Notes: generated by a model from the letters alone, not told the origin. Shown: positions 25,002-32,871, numbered from the stretch's first letter. The stretch: 36,497 nt of DNA from an uncultured Lachnospiraceae bacterium (GCA_934320895.1 CAKRFY010000031.1:1-36497); one strand, 5' to 3'. Program-made: numbers and translations.

Positions 25002-25071
25002 TTCAACCATAAAAAATAATCAATAATACAAGAGCCTGCTCATTATATTATTGATTATTTTTATGGCTGAA
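25002..25071 (-). terminator. Long inverted repeat downstream of the purine phosphorylase gene
   Basis: Arms of about 26 bases (25002-25028 and 25046-25071) around a 17-base loop, with one extra A and one position that is G-U on the minus strand but A-C on the plus. The minus-strand transcript from the phosphorylase gene would form it about 90 bases after the stop. The stem is AT-rich and no T-run follows, so it may act as a terminator or a 3' stability element. Confidence 0.6.
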
Positions 25072-25162
25072 CTATTACGAGCACTACAATATTTTATGAG
25101 CTGGCTTTAAATATTATCCCATATAATATAATAAAACATTGTGGTGTCATTTTTTTGTTCTA

Positions 25163-26011
25163 TTACCTTATATTTTCATATATATTTTTTATACTTTCTG
25201 TTACAATTTTCTTAAAATCCGCTGAAACTCTGTCTGCCGTCTCCTGTACCTCTTTATGACTAAGCGGTGTAACACTCATACCACTTGCCATATTTGATAT
25301 ACATGAAATACCACATATCATCATTCCCATATGATTTGCAGCCACAGCTTCACACGCTGTACTCATTCCCACTGCATCTGCACCGAGCACTCTTGCCATT
25401 TTTATTTCAGCCGGGCTTTCATATGCCGGTCCGGTAAACTGAAGATAAGTTCCTTCTTTCAGGTCAATATCAAGTGCTGCTGCCGTCTTTTTTATTATCT
25501 TTCCTAACTTTGCATCATATATCTCACTCATATCAGGAAATCTCACACCAAGTTCATCGATATTTTCACCAATGAGAGGTGATGGTACAAAACTTGATAT
25601 CTGATCTTTTATCAACATAAAGTCTCCTGGTCTGAAATCATAATTCACACCACCACTTGCATTTGTAAGAAACAATACCTTTGCTCCCATAAGTTTCATA
25701 AGTCTTATAGGAAGCACTACATCTGAAATATCATATCCTTCATAATAATGGACACGCCCCTGCATACACACAATTGGCACATCACCCACATAACCAAAAA
25801 TATACTTTCCCTGATGACCTGGAACAGTTGAAACCGGAAAGCCCTCGATTTCATGATAATCAAGCTCAGCAACCACCTCAATTCCATCTGCATAATCACC
25901 AAGCCCTGAACCAAGCACAATAGCAATCTCTGGCTCAAAATCGACTTTATTACTAAAACACTCATAACATCTTTTCAACTTGCCATAAATTTCCTCAGAT
26001 TTCTCACTCAT
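25163..26011 (-). CDS. punA: Purine-nucleoside phosphorylase (trimeric PNP family)
   Basis: Cleaves (deoxy)inosine and guanosine with phosphate into base and (deoxy)ribose 1-phosphate; purine salvage, cytoplasmic. The 282-residue protein has VLGSGLGDYAD (phosphate loop), TNASGGVNYDFRPGDFM, the AYESPAEIKMAR segment near the substrate site and GMSTACEAVAANHMG. These belong to the low-molecular-mass, trimeric family rather than the DeoD hexamers. The ATG at 26011 has AAGGAG before it. A near-consensus promoter at 26030-26058 places the transcript start almost at the ribosome binding site. The gene appears to stand alone. Confidence 0.93.
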   Translation of the reverse strand: MSEKSEEIYGKLKRCYECFSNKVDFEPEIAIVLGSGLGDYADGIEVVAELDYHEIEGFPVSTVPGHQGKYIFGYVGDVPIVCMQGRVHYYEGYDISDVVLPIRLMKLMGAKVLFLTNASGGVNYDFRPGDFMLIKDQISSFVPSPLIGENIDELGVRFPDMSEIYDAKLGKIIKKTAAALDIDLKEGTYLQFTGPAYESPAEIKMARVLGADAVGMSTACEAVAANHMGMMICGISCISNMASGMSVTPLSHKEVQETADRVSADFKKIVTESIKNIYENIR

Positions 26012-26029
26012 ACTTTAAATCTCCTTATT

Positions 26030-26058
26030 TATATACTTCCTACATAACCACTTGTCAA
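26030..26058 (-). promoter_or_regulatory. Near-consensus promoter of the purine phosphorylase gene
   Basis: TTGACA (26053-26058), 17-base spacer, TATATA (26030-26035) on the minus strand. The -35 overlaps the left edge of repeat copy 3. The predicted start (26023-26025) falls in the AGGAG at 26021-26025, leaving a leader of only 12-14 bases. Confidence 0.6.
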
Positions 26059-26090
26059 GCGGATATTTTGAATCCGCTCTGCCACTTACT
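26055..26090. repeat. Dispersed structured repeat, copy 3
   Basis: Matches copy 2 from TCAAG through ACTTACT with four differences, three of them in the hairpin loop; the stem AGCGGAT/ATCCGCT is kept. The last bases (TTGA) and the TAGTGTTAAAA extension of copies 1 and 2 are lost. It lies between the ABC exporter hairpin and the purine phosphorylase promoter. Confidence 0.75.
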
Positions 26091-26116
26091 CATATAACTT
26101 CTATAAAAGTTAATTA

Positions 26117-26156
26117 CGAAACTGCTAATAAATGTAACTTGCTTGCAACAGTTTCG
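26117..26156 (-). terminator. Hairpin after the ABC exporter genes
   Basis: CGAAACTGTTGC and GCAGTTTCG arms (minus strand) with a two-base bulge and a 19-base loop, followed by TAATTAACTTTT. It starts 11 bases after the exporter stop codon. Fits a moderate intrinsic terminator. Confidence 0.55.
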
Positions 26157-26166
26157 CTAAACAGCA

Positions 26167-28080
26167 TTATCCGGCAATTCCTTTTCCAAGTTTACCTGTA
26201 TAAAGCTGATAATATTTACCTTCCTCTTTTATAAGATCATCATGTGTTCCTCGCTCTATTATCCTTCCCTGTTCAAGAACCATGATACAATCACTGTTCC
26301 TTACTGTTGAAAGCCTGTGGGCGATAACAAATGTCGTTCTTCCTTTCATAAGGCCATCCATTCCCTGTTGTACAAGCTTTTCAGTTCTTGTATCTATCGA
26401 ACTTGTAGCCTCATCAAGTATAAGTGCTGGTGGGTCGGCAACTGCCGCACGTGCAATTGCAAGAAGCTGTCTCTGTCCCTGACTTAAATTTGCTCCATCA
26501 CCAGTAAGCATTGTATCATATCCATCAGGAAGTCTTGTGATAAAACTATGTGCATTGGCAAGTTTTGCAGCCTTTATGATTTCCTCATCTGTTGCATCAA
26601 GCTTACCATACTGTATATTTTCTTTTACTGTTCCAGTAAAAAGGTGTGTATCCTGTAAAACAATACCAAGTGAACGTCTTAGGTCATTTTTCTTTATCTT
26701 ATTTACATTGATTCCATCATATCTTATCTTACCATCCTGAATATCATAAAATCTGTTTATAAGATTTGTGATCGTTGTCTTTCCTGCACCTGTTGCCCCT
26801 ACAAAAGCTATCTTCTGACCCGGTTTTGCATAAAGAACGATATCGTGAAGTATCATCTTGTCATCATTGTAACCAAAATCAACGTGATCAAATACTATGT
26901 CACCTCTCATATGCGCATATGTTGTTGTTCCATCATCCTTATGAAAATGCTTCCACGCCCACATTCCTGTATGTTCCTCAGTCTCAATGATCTCACCATT
27001 CTCATCTTCTTTTGCATTTACAAGCTCAACATATCCGTCATCTACCTCTGGCTCCTCGTCAAGAATTTTAAATATTCTGTCTGCACCTGCAAGAGCCATT
27101 ACGATAGCGTTAAGCTGCTGACTCATCTGGTTTATAGGCATTGAAAATGATTTATTAAATGTAAGGAAACTTACAAGACCACCTATTGTAAATCCTCCTA
27201 TGCCATTAAGTGCAAGTATTCCACCGACCATTGCACAGAGCACATAGCTTATATTTCCAAGCTGTCCATTTATCGGCATAAGGATATTGGCAAATTTATT
27301 GGCATTGTTCGCACTGTCAAACAACTGGTCATTTAACTTGTCAAAGCCCTCTATACTCTCTTGCTCATGACAGAATACCTTGACTACCTTCTGACCTTCC
27401 ATCATCTCCTCGACATAACCATTTAACTTACCTATATCTCTCTGCTGAGCCATAAAGTAAGAACCACTTAGTCCTCCTATTTTCTTTGTAACTACTAATG
27501 TAACACCGACCATTACAAGTGTCAGTATCGTAAGTGGAACATTAAGTATGAGCATATAGATAAATACACTTACGATAGTTATCGCACTTGATATGGCCTG
27601 TGGGATACTCTGGCTTATCATCTGACGAAGTGTATCTATATCATTTGTGTAAAGCGACATGATATCTCCATGTGCATGTGTATCAAAATATTTAATAGAA
27701 AGAGTTTCCATCTTATTAAACATTTCTATTCTTAGCCTTTTAAGAGTTCCCTGCGTAACATATATCATAAGCCTGTTATATAAAAATACGCCTATGACTC
27801 CTACTGCATAAAATATTCCCACTTCAGTTATCTTTGAAAGAAGTTTTGAAAAGTCAGGGTCAGAACTCTTTGACAAAGGCATGATATATTTATCAATAAG
27901 TGTCTGCGTAAACATAGTTCCCTGATTAGTAGCAAATACACTTACAATTATTCCAATTACCACTATAATGCAGTGTATCCAATAATATTTAAATACATAT
28001 TTCATCAATCTGACAAAAAGCTTGCCGGGATTTTCTATTTTTGCACCCGGTTTTCCAGATCCCATTGGTCCTTTAGCCAT
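26167..28080 (-). CDS. Heterodimeric ABC exporter, subunit with the consensus Walker B
   Basis: 637-residue half-transporter: six-helix membrane domain (about 30-345) and C-terminal ATPase. Walker A is GATGAGKTT, the signature is LSQGQRQ (one Gly replaced by Gln), Walker B is ALILDEATSSID with the catalytic Glu, and the switch His is in IAHRLST. About 60 extra acidic residues (DDGYVELVNAKEDENGE and on) stand between the membrane domain and the ATPase. The partner gene is 19 bases upstream and has the opposite set of changes, the usual pattern of heterodimeric multidrug-type exporters such as LmrCD, BmrCD and TM287/288. The substrate cannot be read; the first residues are Gly/Pro-rich and cytoplasmic. 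Confidence 0.92.
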   Translation of the reverse strand: MAKGPMGSGKPGAKIENPGKLFVRLMKYVFKYYWIHCIIVVIGIIVSVFATNQGTMFTQTLIDKYIMPLSKSSDPDFSKLLSKITEVGIFYAVGVIGVFLYNRLMIYVTQGTLKRLRIEMFNKMETLSIKYFDTHAHGDIMSLYTNDIDTLRQMISQSIPQAISSAITIVSVFIYMLILNVPLTILTLVMVGVTLVVTKKIGGLSGSYFMAQQRDIGKLNGYVEEMMEGQKVVKVFCHEQESIEGFDKLNDQLFDSANNANKFANILMPINGQLGNISYVLCAMVGGILALNGIGGFTIGGLVSFLTFNKSFSMPINQMSQQLNAIVMALAGADRIFKILDEEPEVDDGYVELVNAKEDENGEIIETEEHTGMWAWKHFHKDDGTTTYAHMRGDIVFDHVDFGYNDDKMILHDIVLYAKPGQKIAFVGATGAGKTTITNLINRFYDIQDGKIRYDGINVNKIKKNDLRRSLGIVLQDTHLFTGTVKENIQYGKLDATDEEIIKAAKLANAHSFITRLPDGYDTMLTGDGANLSQGQRQLLAIARAAVADPPALILDEATSSIDTRTEKLVQQGMDGLMKGRTTFVIAHRLSTVRNSDCIMVLEQGRIIERGTHDDLIKEEGKYYQLYTGKLGKGIAG

Positions 28081-28099
28081 AAAACATTATCCTCCTCTA

Positions 28100-29839
28100 T
28101 TATTTTTCATCAAAATCGGCATTGCCGTTTACCTGAGATTCATATACTTCCTTATAAATCTCATTATTCTTAAGAAGTTCATCTGATGTTCCAAATCCAT
28201 TTACACAACCGTCTTCCATAACGATTATCTTATCGCAATCCTTTATACTTGAGACTCGCTGTGCGATGATTATCTTTGTCGTTCCAGGTATCTCCTCTGC
28301 AAATGCCTTTCTTATCTTTGCATCAGTTGCAGTATCAACGGCACTTGTCGAATCGTCAAGGATAAGTACCTTAGGCTTCTTTATCAGTGCTCTTGCTATA
28401 CAGAGTCTCTGTTTCTGTCCACCTGAAACATTGTTACCACCCTGCTCGATATATGTATTATAACCGTCAGGCATTCTGTCAATAAATTCATCAGCACATG
28501 CAAGTTTGCATGCTCTTATACATTCTTCATCTGTCGCATTTTTATCACCCCAGCGAAGATTTTCAAGTATAGTTCCACTAAACAGCACATTTTTCTGAAG
28601 TACAACTGCAACCTCATCCCTTAGCGTCTCAATATCATACTCTCTTACATCAACACCACCGATTTTTACGGCTCCGTCAGTAACATCATAAAGACGGCTC
28701 AAAAGGTTTACAAGACTTGACTTCGCACTTCCTGTTCCTCCTATTATACCTATTGTCTGCCCTGACTTTATCTTAAGATCTATATCTTTAAGAACAGGAG
28801 TCTTTGCTTCTTTTTTATAACTGAAGTTTACATGCTCAAATGATATATCACCATTTTTAACTTCCATAACAGGATCGTCAGGATTTGTTATGTCGGGCTT
28901 CTCATTTATTACCTCACATATACGCTCTGCACTTGATACACTCATTGTTATCATTACGAATACCATTGAAAGCATCATAAGACTCATAAGTATGTTCATG
29001 CAATATGCAAGAAGCGTTGAGAGATTACCTATCTCCATATTTCCACCGACGATAAGTTTTGCACCTACCCAGCTTATTATAAGTATACAACTATAAACTG
29101 TAAGATTCATAAGAGGCATATTGTAGGCAACTGTCTTTTCAGCTTTTATAAACATCTTATAGACATTTTCGCTTGCTTTTGTAAATTTCTTCTGTTCAAA
29201 ACTTTCTCTTGAATAAGCCTTTACAACTCTTATTGCATTTATATTTTCCTGAACACTTTCATTGAGCTTATCGTACTTTTTAAATACCTGATCAAAATAT
29301 TTCATAGCAACCTTTATGATAAGCGCAAGAAAACATCCAAGTATTATAACTGCAATAAGATAGATTGATGCAATTCTTGCATTTACATAAAATGACATTG
29401 CCATAGCACAGATAAGACTCGCCGGTGCTCTCATGCACATACGTAGAATCATCTGATACGCATTCTGAACATTTGTCACATCAGTTGTAAGTCTTGTTAC
29501 AAGACCTGATGTACTAAACTTATCAATATTAGAGAAACTGAAAGTCTGGATGTTGTCATACATAGCCTTTCTTAAGTTTCTTGCAAATCCCGTTGATGCA
29601 CTTGCACCATATTTTCCACCCATTGCGCCTGCCCAAAGGCTTAATAACGCTGTTAATACCATAAGTGCACCCATAAGGTAAATATGAGTAAGATTACCCT
29701 TTTGCACACCATCGTCAATTATTGACCCCATTATCAATGGAATGATAGTTTCCATGATAACTTCCAAAATCATAAATACAGGAGTAAGAATTGAATCTTT
29801 TTTAAATTCTTTAACCTGTGCGCCTAATGTTTTAAGCAT
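28100..29839 (-). CDS. Heterodimeric ABC exporter, subunit with the degenerate Walker B
   Basis: 579-residue half-transporter with the same layout as its partner: membrane domain (about 15-310) and ATPase. Walker A is GGTGSAKSS, the signature VSGGQKQR is intact, but Walker B reads VLILDDSTSAVD, with Asp in place of the catalytic Glu, and the switch His is Gln in IAQRVSS. Combined with the LSQGQ signature of the partner this makes one ATP site non-hydrolysing. It lies 25 bases after the DUF5721-like gene and 19 before its partner, all on one strand, so the three are probably one transcript. Confidence 0.92.
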   Translation of the reverse strand: MLKTLGAQVKEFKKDSILTPVFMILEVIMETIIPLIMGSIIDDGVQKGNLTHIYLMGALMVLTALLSLWAGAMGGKYGASASTGFARNLRKAMYDNIQTFSFSNIDKFSTSGLVTRLTTDVTNVQNAYQMILRMCMRAPASLICAMAMSFYVNARIASIYLIAVIILGCFLALIIKVAMKYFDQVFKKYDKLNESVQENINAIRVVKAYSRESFEQKKFTKASENVYKMFIKAEKTVAYNMPLMNLTVYSCILIISWVGAKLIVGGNMEIGNLSTLLAYCMNILMSLMMLSMVFVMITMSVSSAERICEVINEKPDITNPDDPVMEVKNGDISFEHVNFSYKKEAKTPVLKDIDLKIKSGQTIGIIGGTGSAKSSLVNLLSRLYDVTDGAVKIGGVDVREYDIETLRDEVAVVLQKNVLFSGTILENLRWGDKNATDEECIRACKLACADEFIDRMPDGYNTYIEQGGNNVSGGQKQRLCIARALIKKPKVLILDDSTSAVDTATDAKIRKAFAEEIPGTTKIIIAQRVSSIKDCDKIIVMEDGCVNGFGTSDELLKNNEIYKEVYESQVNGNADFDEK

Positions 29840-29864
29840 TTTTGTCCTCCTTATAATTTATTAA

Positions 29865-30356
29865 TTAAGAACATGATATTTTCAATGTTCTAATCCACTC
29901 TCTTATGGCATCATCCCATCCTCTGTCCAATGTCTTATCCATTGTAAATTCTTTGTGAGTGATACCTGTGACCATTGTAAGCTCACCTTTCTCAAATTTT
30001 ATCTGAAGATACATATCTGGCATTTCGCTTAAATACTTTGATAAAACACCACTATTTTCAAGAATTTTTTTTGCTGCCCTATGGCTCGCTTTAAGTGATA
30101 TCTTCATATACTCAGGTGTCTTTTTTCCTTTTATATAATTAAATAAAAAATCTCTTGCCTCTCCCCAATATAAAAGATCCGGCAATTGATTTTCTTTTTC
30201 ATCGTCATCATACCAATCTAAATTTCTTTTTCCATTTATTTCAAACATGGCAAATGTTACCACTTTTGAATCTTCAAGTAAAAACTCATCAAATGTCGCT
30301 TTTAACAATAGATGAGCCATCGTAATTTTTATATCATTTATTTTTAAACTTAACAT
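29865..30356 (-). CDS. DUF5721-like protein of unknown function
   Basis: 163 residues, soluble, no signal peptide. The start MLSLKINDIKITMAHLLL, the segment FDEFLLEDSKVVTFAMFEING and the final MVTGITHKEFTMDKTLD resemble DUF5721 proteins that I associate with Lachnospiraceae; the family match is from memory and needs a search. The pattern is alternating strands with a helical middle (EARDFLFNYIKG), no catalytic motif. It is the first gene of the ABC exporter transcript and may act with it, but that is position only. The ribosome binding site (TTGAGA) is weak. Confidence 0.7.
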   Translation of the reverse strand: MLSLKINDIKITMAHLLLKATFDEFLLEDSKVVTFAMFEINGKRNLDWYDDDEKENQLPDLLYWGEARDFLFNYIKGKKTPEYMKISLKASHRAAKKILENSGVLSKYLSEMPDMYLQIKFEKGELTMVTGITHKEFTMDKTLDRGWDDAIREWIRTLKISCS

Positions 30357-30471
30357 AAAATCTCAACTTTCTGTAAATACTATTTGTACGACAACAAAGA
30401 CAGTGATATCTGTATTGAAACAGTATCTTTTTGAATCAAAAGTTTTCTTTTAAAACATAAACGATTCCATA

Positions 30472-30498
30472 GTGTAGTGTATCATTGATACACTACAC
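30472..30498. promoter_or_regulatory. Perfect 27-bp palindrome, probable operator
   Basis: GTGTAGTGTATCA, one central base, then the exact complement TGATACACTACAC. Perfect two-fold symmetry with a one-base centre suits a dimeric repressor rather than a terminator. It overlaps the weak -35 of the promoter at 30494-30522 and stands between the exporter operon and the cysteine-rich protein gene, so it could control either. The AGTGTA/TACACT half-sites recall GntR-type (YtrA-like) operators, but the spacing differs and no such regulator is in the window. Confidence 0.6.
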
Positions 30499-30522
30499 CA
30501 GCCTGTCAGTTGTCTTTATATA
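30494..30522 (+). promoter_or_regulatory. Possible promoter of the cysteine-rich protein gene
   Basis: TACACC (a poor -35, 30494-30499, inside the palindrome), 17-base spacer, TATATA (30517-30522). It predicts a start near 30529, just before the structured leader. A weak -35 under an operator fits a regulated promoter. Confidence 0.35.
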
Positions 30523-30532
30523 TATGTAACTG

Positions 30533-30611
30533 CAAACTGCCGGCATTTATTCTGTGTGTTCCGTGCACTTAACACAGTTTGATCCGCGCCATAAAGTGCA
30601 CAGAAATGAGG
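30533..30611 (+). ncRNA. Structured leader of the cysteine-rich protein gene, possible pseudoknot element
   Basis: Three sets of complementary segments are visible. Stem A2: TGTGTT (30555-30560) with AACACA (30571-30576). Stem B: GTGCACTT (30563-30570) with AAGTGCAC (30594-30601). Stem A1: CAAACTG (30533-30539) with CAGTTTG (30575-30581), competing with A2. The loop of A2 is the 5' arm of B, so A2 plus B form an H-type pseudoknot whose last strand ends six bases before GAGG of the ribosome binding site (30608-30611). This architecture is seen in translational riboswitches. No known class is recognised. Confidence 0.4.
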
Positions 30612-30617
30612 TTTATT

Positions 30618-30812
30618 ATGAAAAAAAATGCTGAAATGATGAGAGAAGTTGCTTCACTTTGCAGCAAATACTGCAGCTGTGATGACTGTGGATGTGGTTC
30701 TAAGAATTCAACATCAGCAAATGCTTCCTGTCAGAACTGCACACATTATGACAAGGAAAATGTATGCGATATCGATCTCTATGAAGAAATCGTTACTAAT
30801 CATCAGTTATAA
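30618..30812 (+). CDS. Small cysteine-rich protein, 64 residues, unknown function
   Basis: The 64-residue product has eight cysteines, at 15, 19, 21, 24, 26, 38, 41 and 50, grouped as C-x3-C-x-C-x2-C-x-C, then C-x2-C, then C-x8-C. A Ser/Asn-rich spacer parts the two groups. The C-terminal tail DIDLYEEIV is acidic. No signal peptide. The pattern suggests bound metal (zinc or an iron-sulfur cluster) or redox activity; I do not recognise a family. It is not a SCIFF peptide (wrong spacing, no radical SAM partner). I take the ATG at 30618 with TGAGGT before it; the frame opens at 30579 without a site. A terminator follows at 30869. The gene is a single-gene unit with its own operator and leader. 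Confidence 0.75.
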   Translation: MKKNAEMMREVASLCSKYCSCDDCGCGSKNSTSANASCQNCTHYDKENVCDIDLYEEIVTNHQL

Positions 30813-30868
30813 TGCTGTAATTTTCGCATCATCTAAAAAATGTATCTGAATAAATCAATGCGTTTTTT

Positions 30869-30907
30869 AAAGTGTGCTTTATCATTTATGATAAGGCACA
30901 CTTTTTT
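30869..30907 (+). terminator. Intrinsic terminator of the cysteine-rich protein gene
   Basis: AAAGTGTGCTTTATCA and TGATAAGGCACACTTT pair with a four-base loop and one mismatch, followed by TTTT. It lies 57 bases after the stop and may also serve the convergent GlgX-like gene. Confidence 0.85.
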
Positions 30908-30966
30908 ATCTGTTTTTTCAATTTTATCATTACCATGAGGCATTCTGTATCCTATACTGCAATTCG

Positions 30967-32871
30967 TTATCGCCCTACAAATACAGCTATACTTCTAGGC
31001 TGCATCATATATTCACGATATGTTCCACTCTCCTGTTTTACTTTCCTTCTTCGTTTTATTTTTTTAGGAATTTTTAAAAACTCACCGATAGATGTATCAA
31101 CCGCCGGATACCACTTTCTACCAACTGCCGGATTTGGAAGTTCAAACACTTTTCTTTCCCAGAACATATTGAACGCTATGTATATATCATCATCTTCTTC
31201 TTCGCCATACTTTCCACTTAAAAGTATCCCTAACATACGACTGTAATTTGAGAAGTCTGCTCTCCACGCCTGAGTGCCATGAATTGAGATATCAGGAATA
31301 CCAACACCCTTTGTATCAAGCATTGTAAAAGGATTTTTTTTATGAAGAATACAATGCTCTTTTCTAAATGATATAAGATTTTTCACAAATTCTAATATAT
31401 CAAGCTCTGATTTTGTATGCTTCCAGTTAAGCCATGTTATATTGTCATCATGGCAGTATGCATTATTGTTTCCAAGCTGAGAATTTCCAAACTCATCACC
31501 TGCAAGAATCATAGGTGTTCCCTGACTACACAAAAGCATCACAAACGCATTTCTTATCTGATTCATCCTGCTGCGCATAATAGCACGCTTCCTTGTTTTC
31601 CCTTCAATCCCACAATTCCAGCTATAATTAAATTCGGTTCCATCCCTGTTGCTTTCACCATTTGTCTCATTGTGTTTTATATCATATGAAACAAGATCCA
31701 TAAGAGTGAAACCATTAACATGCGTAATAAAATTGATTATCGAATAAACTGATGAATTTCTTTTAAATCTTTCCGAAAAAGTCTGAACCATTCCCTCATC
31801 ACTTTTTAAGAATCGTCTGGCATCATTCATAAATCCTTCATTATACTCTGCAAGCATATGATCATTCACAGCCCCGGTATCACGAAGCATGTTTTCATCC
31901 CAGTAAGAAGTCATAAGCTTGACTCCTGATATGATCGGATCAGATACAAGTGATATTGCAGGCATAACCTCCTGATTTATCCTAAAACCATCTATATGAT
32001 AATTGATAACCCAATGTCTTAGACAATCAGTCATAAGACACAGATTTGTGCCCGGCATAAAATATATATCCATAAGTACCTCAATACCTGCCATATGCAT
32101 CTGTCTGACAAATTTTTTAAACTCTATGTCCGAATGTACAGGATCTGACGCATAAGAAGATTTTGGCGATAAATAATATGTATTTTTAGTACCATATCCC
32201 CAATAATTTATCTTATGCTTTATCTCCTGCTCTTTGTCTTCTCCCTCTGACAAAGGCATATATTCGTCATAACAAAGTTCATCAAACTCATAGCATGGCA
32301 AAAGCATAACAGCATTTATTCCAAGTTCTTTTAAATAAGGTATCTTTTCTGCAATACCTAAATACATTCCCTTATCTTTAACTTTTGAAGAAGAATGTTT
32401 TGTAAATCCCCTCACATGAAGCTGATACATGATAACTTCACTGAAATCTCTTCCCGGCATGACATCATCCTGCCAGTCAAATTCCTCAAGACATATCCCT
32501 GCACGAAGATAATCATTTCCCCGCCTTTTCCCCCACTTTTCACGACCATGTATTATCTGTGCGTATGGATCAACAAATTCCTCCCCGTCAGCCTCATACA
32601 TATACTCATATTCTTCTGACAAAACTTTACCGATATCACAGGTCTCATCATCCCTGATTCCCGTAATCGTCAAAAAATAAACGCTTCCCTTTTTATATTC
32701 ATCTTTCAAAGGAATAACTGCCGCCGGAAGTTTTCTTCCTATACGATAAAGTTTCAGAGCACACTCTTTTTTGTCTGGCAGATAAACTGCAAACTGTACT
32801 CCCTTGACCACTTTGGTAACTCCGAGTGTCAGTGTATCTCCGGGCTGAACATTAAACAACTCCTTTGACAT
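30967..32871 (-). CDS. GlgX-like (isoamylase-type GH13) protein lacking all catalytic residues
   Basis: 634 residues in the layout of glycogen debranching enzymes: CBM48 (about 5-110), GH13 barrel (about 120-510) and a C-terminal beta domain. Framework motifs remain, such as NYWGYGTKNTYYLSP, GTPMILAGDEFG and GNNNAYC. The catalytic positions are changed. The nucleophile Asp is Asn299 in DGFRINQEV; the acid/base Glu is Ser322 in KLMTSYWD (usually KLIAEPWD); the transition-state Asp and its His are Asn386 and Val385 in ITHVNGFTL (usually AHDGFTL); region I has DIYFMPGT for D-V-Y-NHT. It should not hydrolyse or transfer by the GH13 mechanism and may bind glucan or regulate. I use the ATG at 32871 (GGAG nine bases before); 32886 would add five residues. 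Confidence 0.88.
   Translation of the reverse strand: MSKELFNVQPGDTLTLGVTKVVKGVQFAVYLPDKKECALKLYRIGRKLPAAVIPLKDEYKKGSVYFLTITGIRDDETCDIGKVLSEEYEYMYEADGEEFVDPYAQIIHGREKWGKRRGNDYLRAGICLEEFDWQDDVMPGRDFSEVIMYQLHVRGFTKHSSSKVKDKGMYLGIAEKIPYLKELGINAVMLLPCYEFDELCYDEYMPLSEGEDKEQEIKHKINYWGYGTKNTYYLSPKSSYASDPVHSDIEFKKFVRQMHMAGIEVLMDIYFMPGTNLCLMTDCLRHWVINYHIDGFRINQEVMPAISLVSDPIISGVKLMTSYWDENMLRDTGAVNDHMLAEYNEGFMNDARRFLKSDEGMVQTFSERFKRNSSVYSIINFITHVNGFTLMDLVSYDIKHNETNGESNRDGTEFNYSWNCGIEGKTRKRAIMRSRMNQIRNAFVMLLCSQGTPMILAGDEFGNSQLGNNNAYCHDDNITWLNWKHTKSELDILEFVKNLISFRKEHCILHKKNPFTMLDTKGVGIPDISIHGTQAWRADFSNYSRMLGILLSGKYGEEEDDDIYIAFNMFWERKVFELPNPAVGRKWYPAVDTSIGEFLKIPKKIKRRRKVKQESGTYREYMMQPRSIAVFVGR

Larger units (their letters stand above)
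24823..25162. other. Intergenic region between the purine phosphorylase and L,D-transpeptidase genes
   Basis: About 340 bases, no credible gene. It holds the transpeptidase promoter (24865-24894) and a long AT-rich inverted repeat (25002-25071). The remainder shows nothing I can name. Confidence 0.6.

Noticed and set aside
30472..30498. CopY/BlaI-type operator
   Set aside because: Those boxes read TACA-NN-TGTA; here the order is reversed (TGTA outside, TACA on the far side) with different spacing.
30618..30812. SCIFF-type ribosomal peptide precursor
   Set aside because: Cys spacing and tail do not fit and no radical SAM maturase is adjacent.
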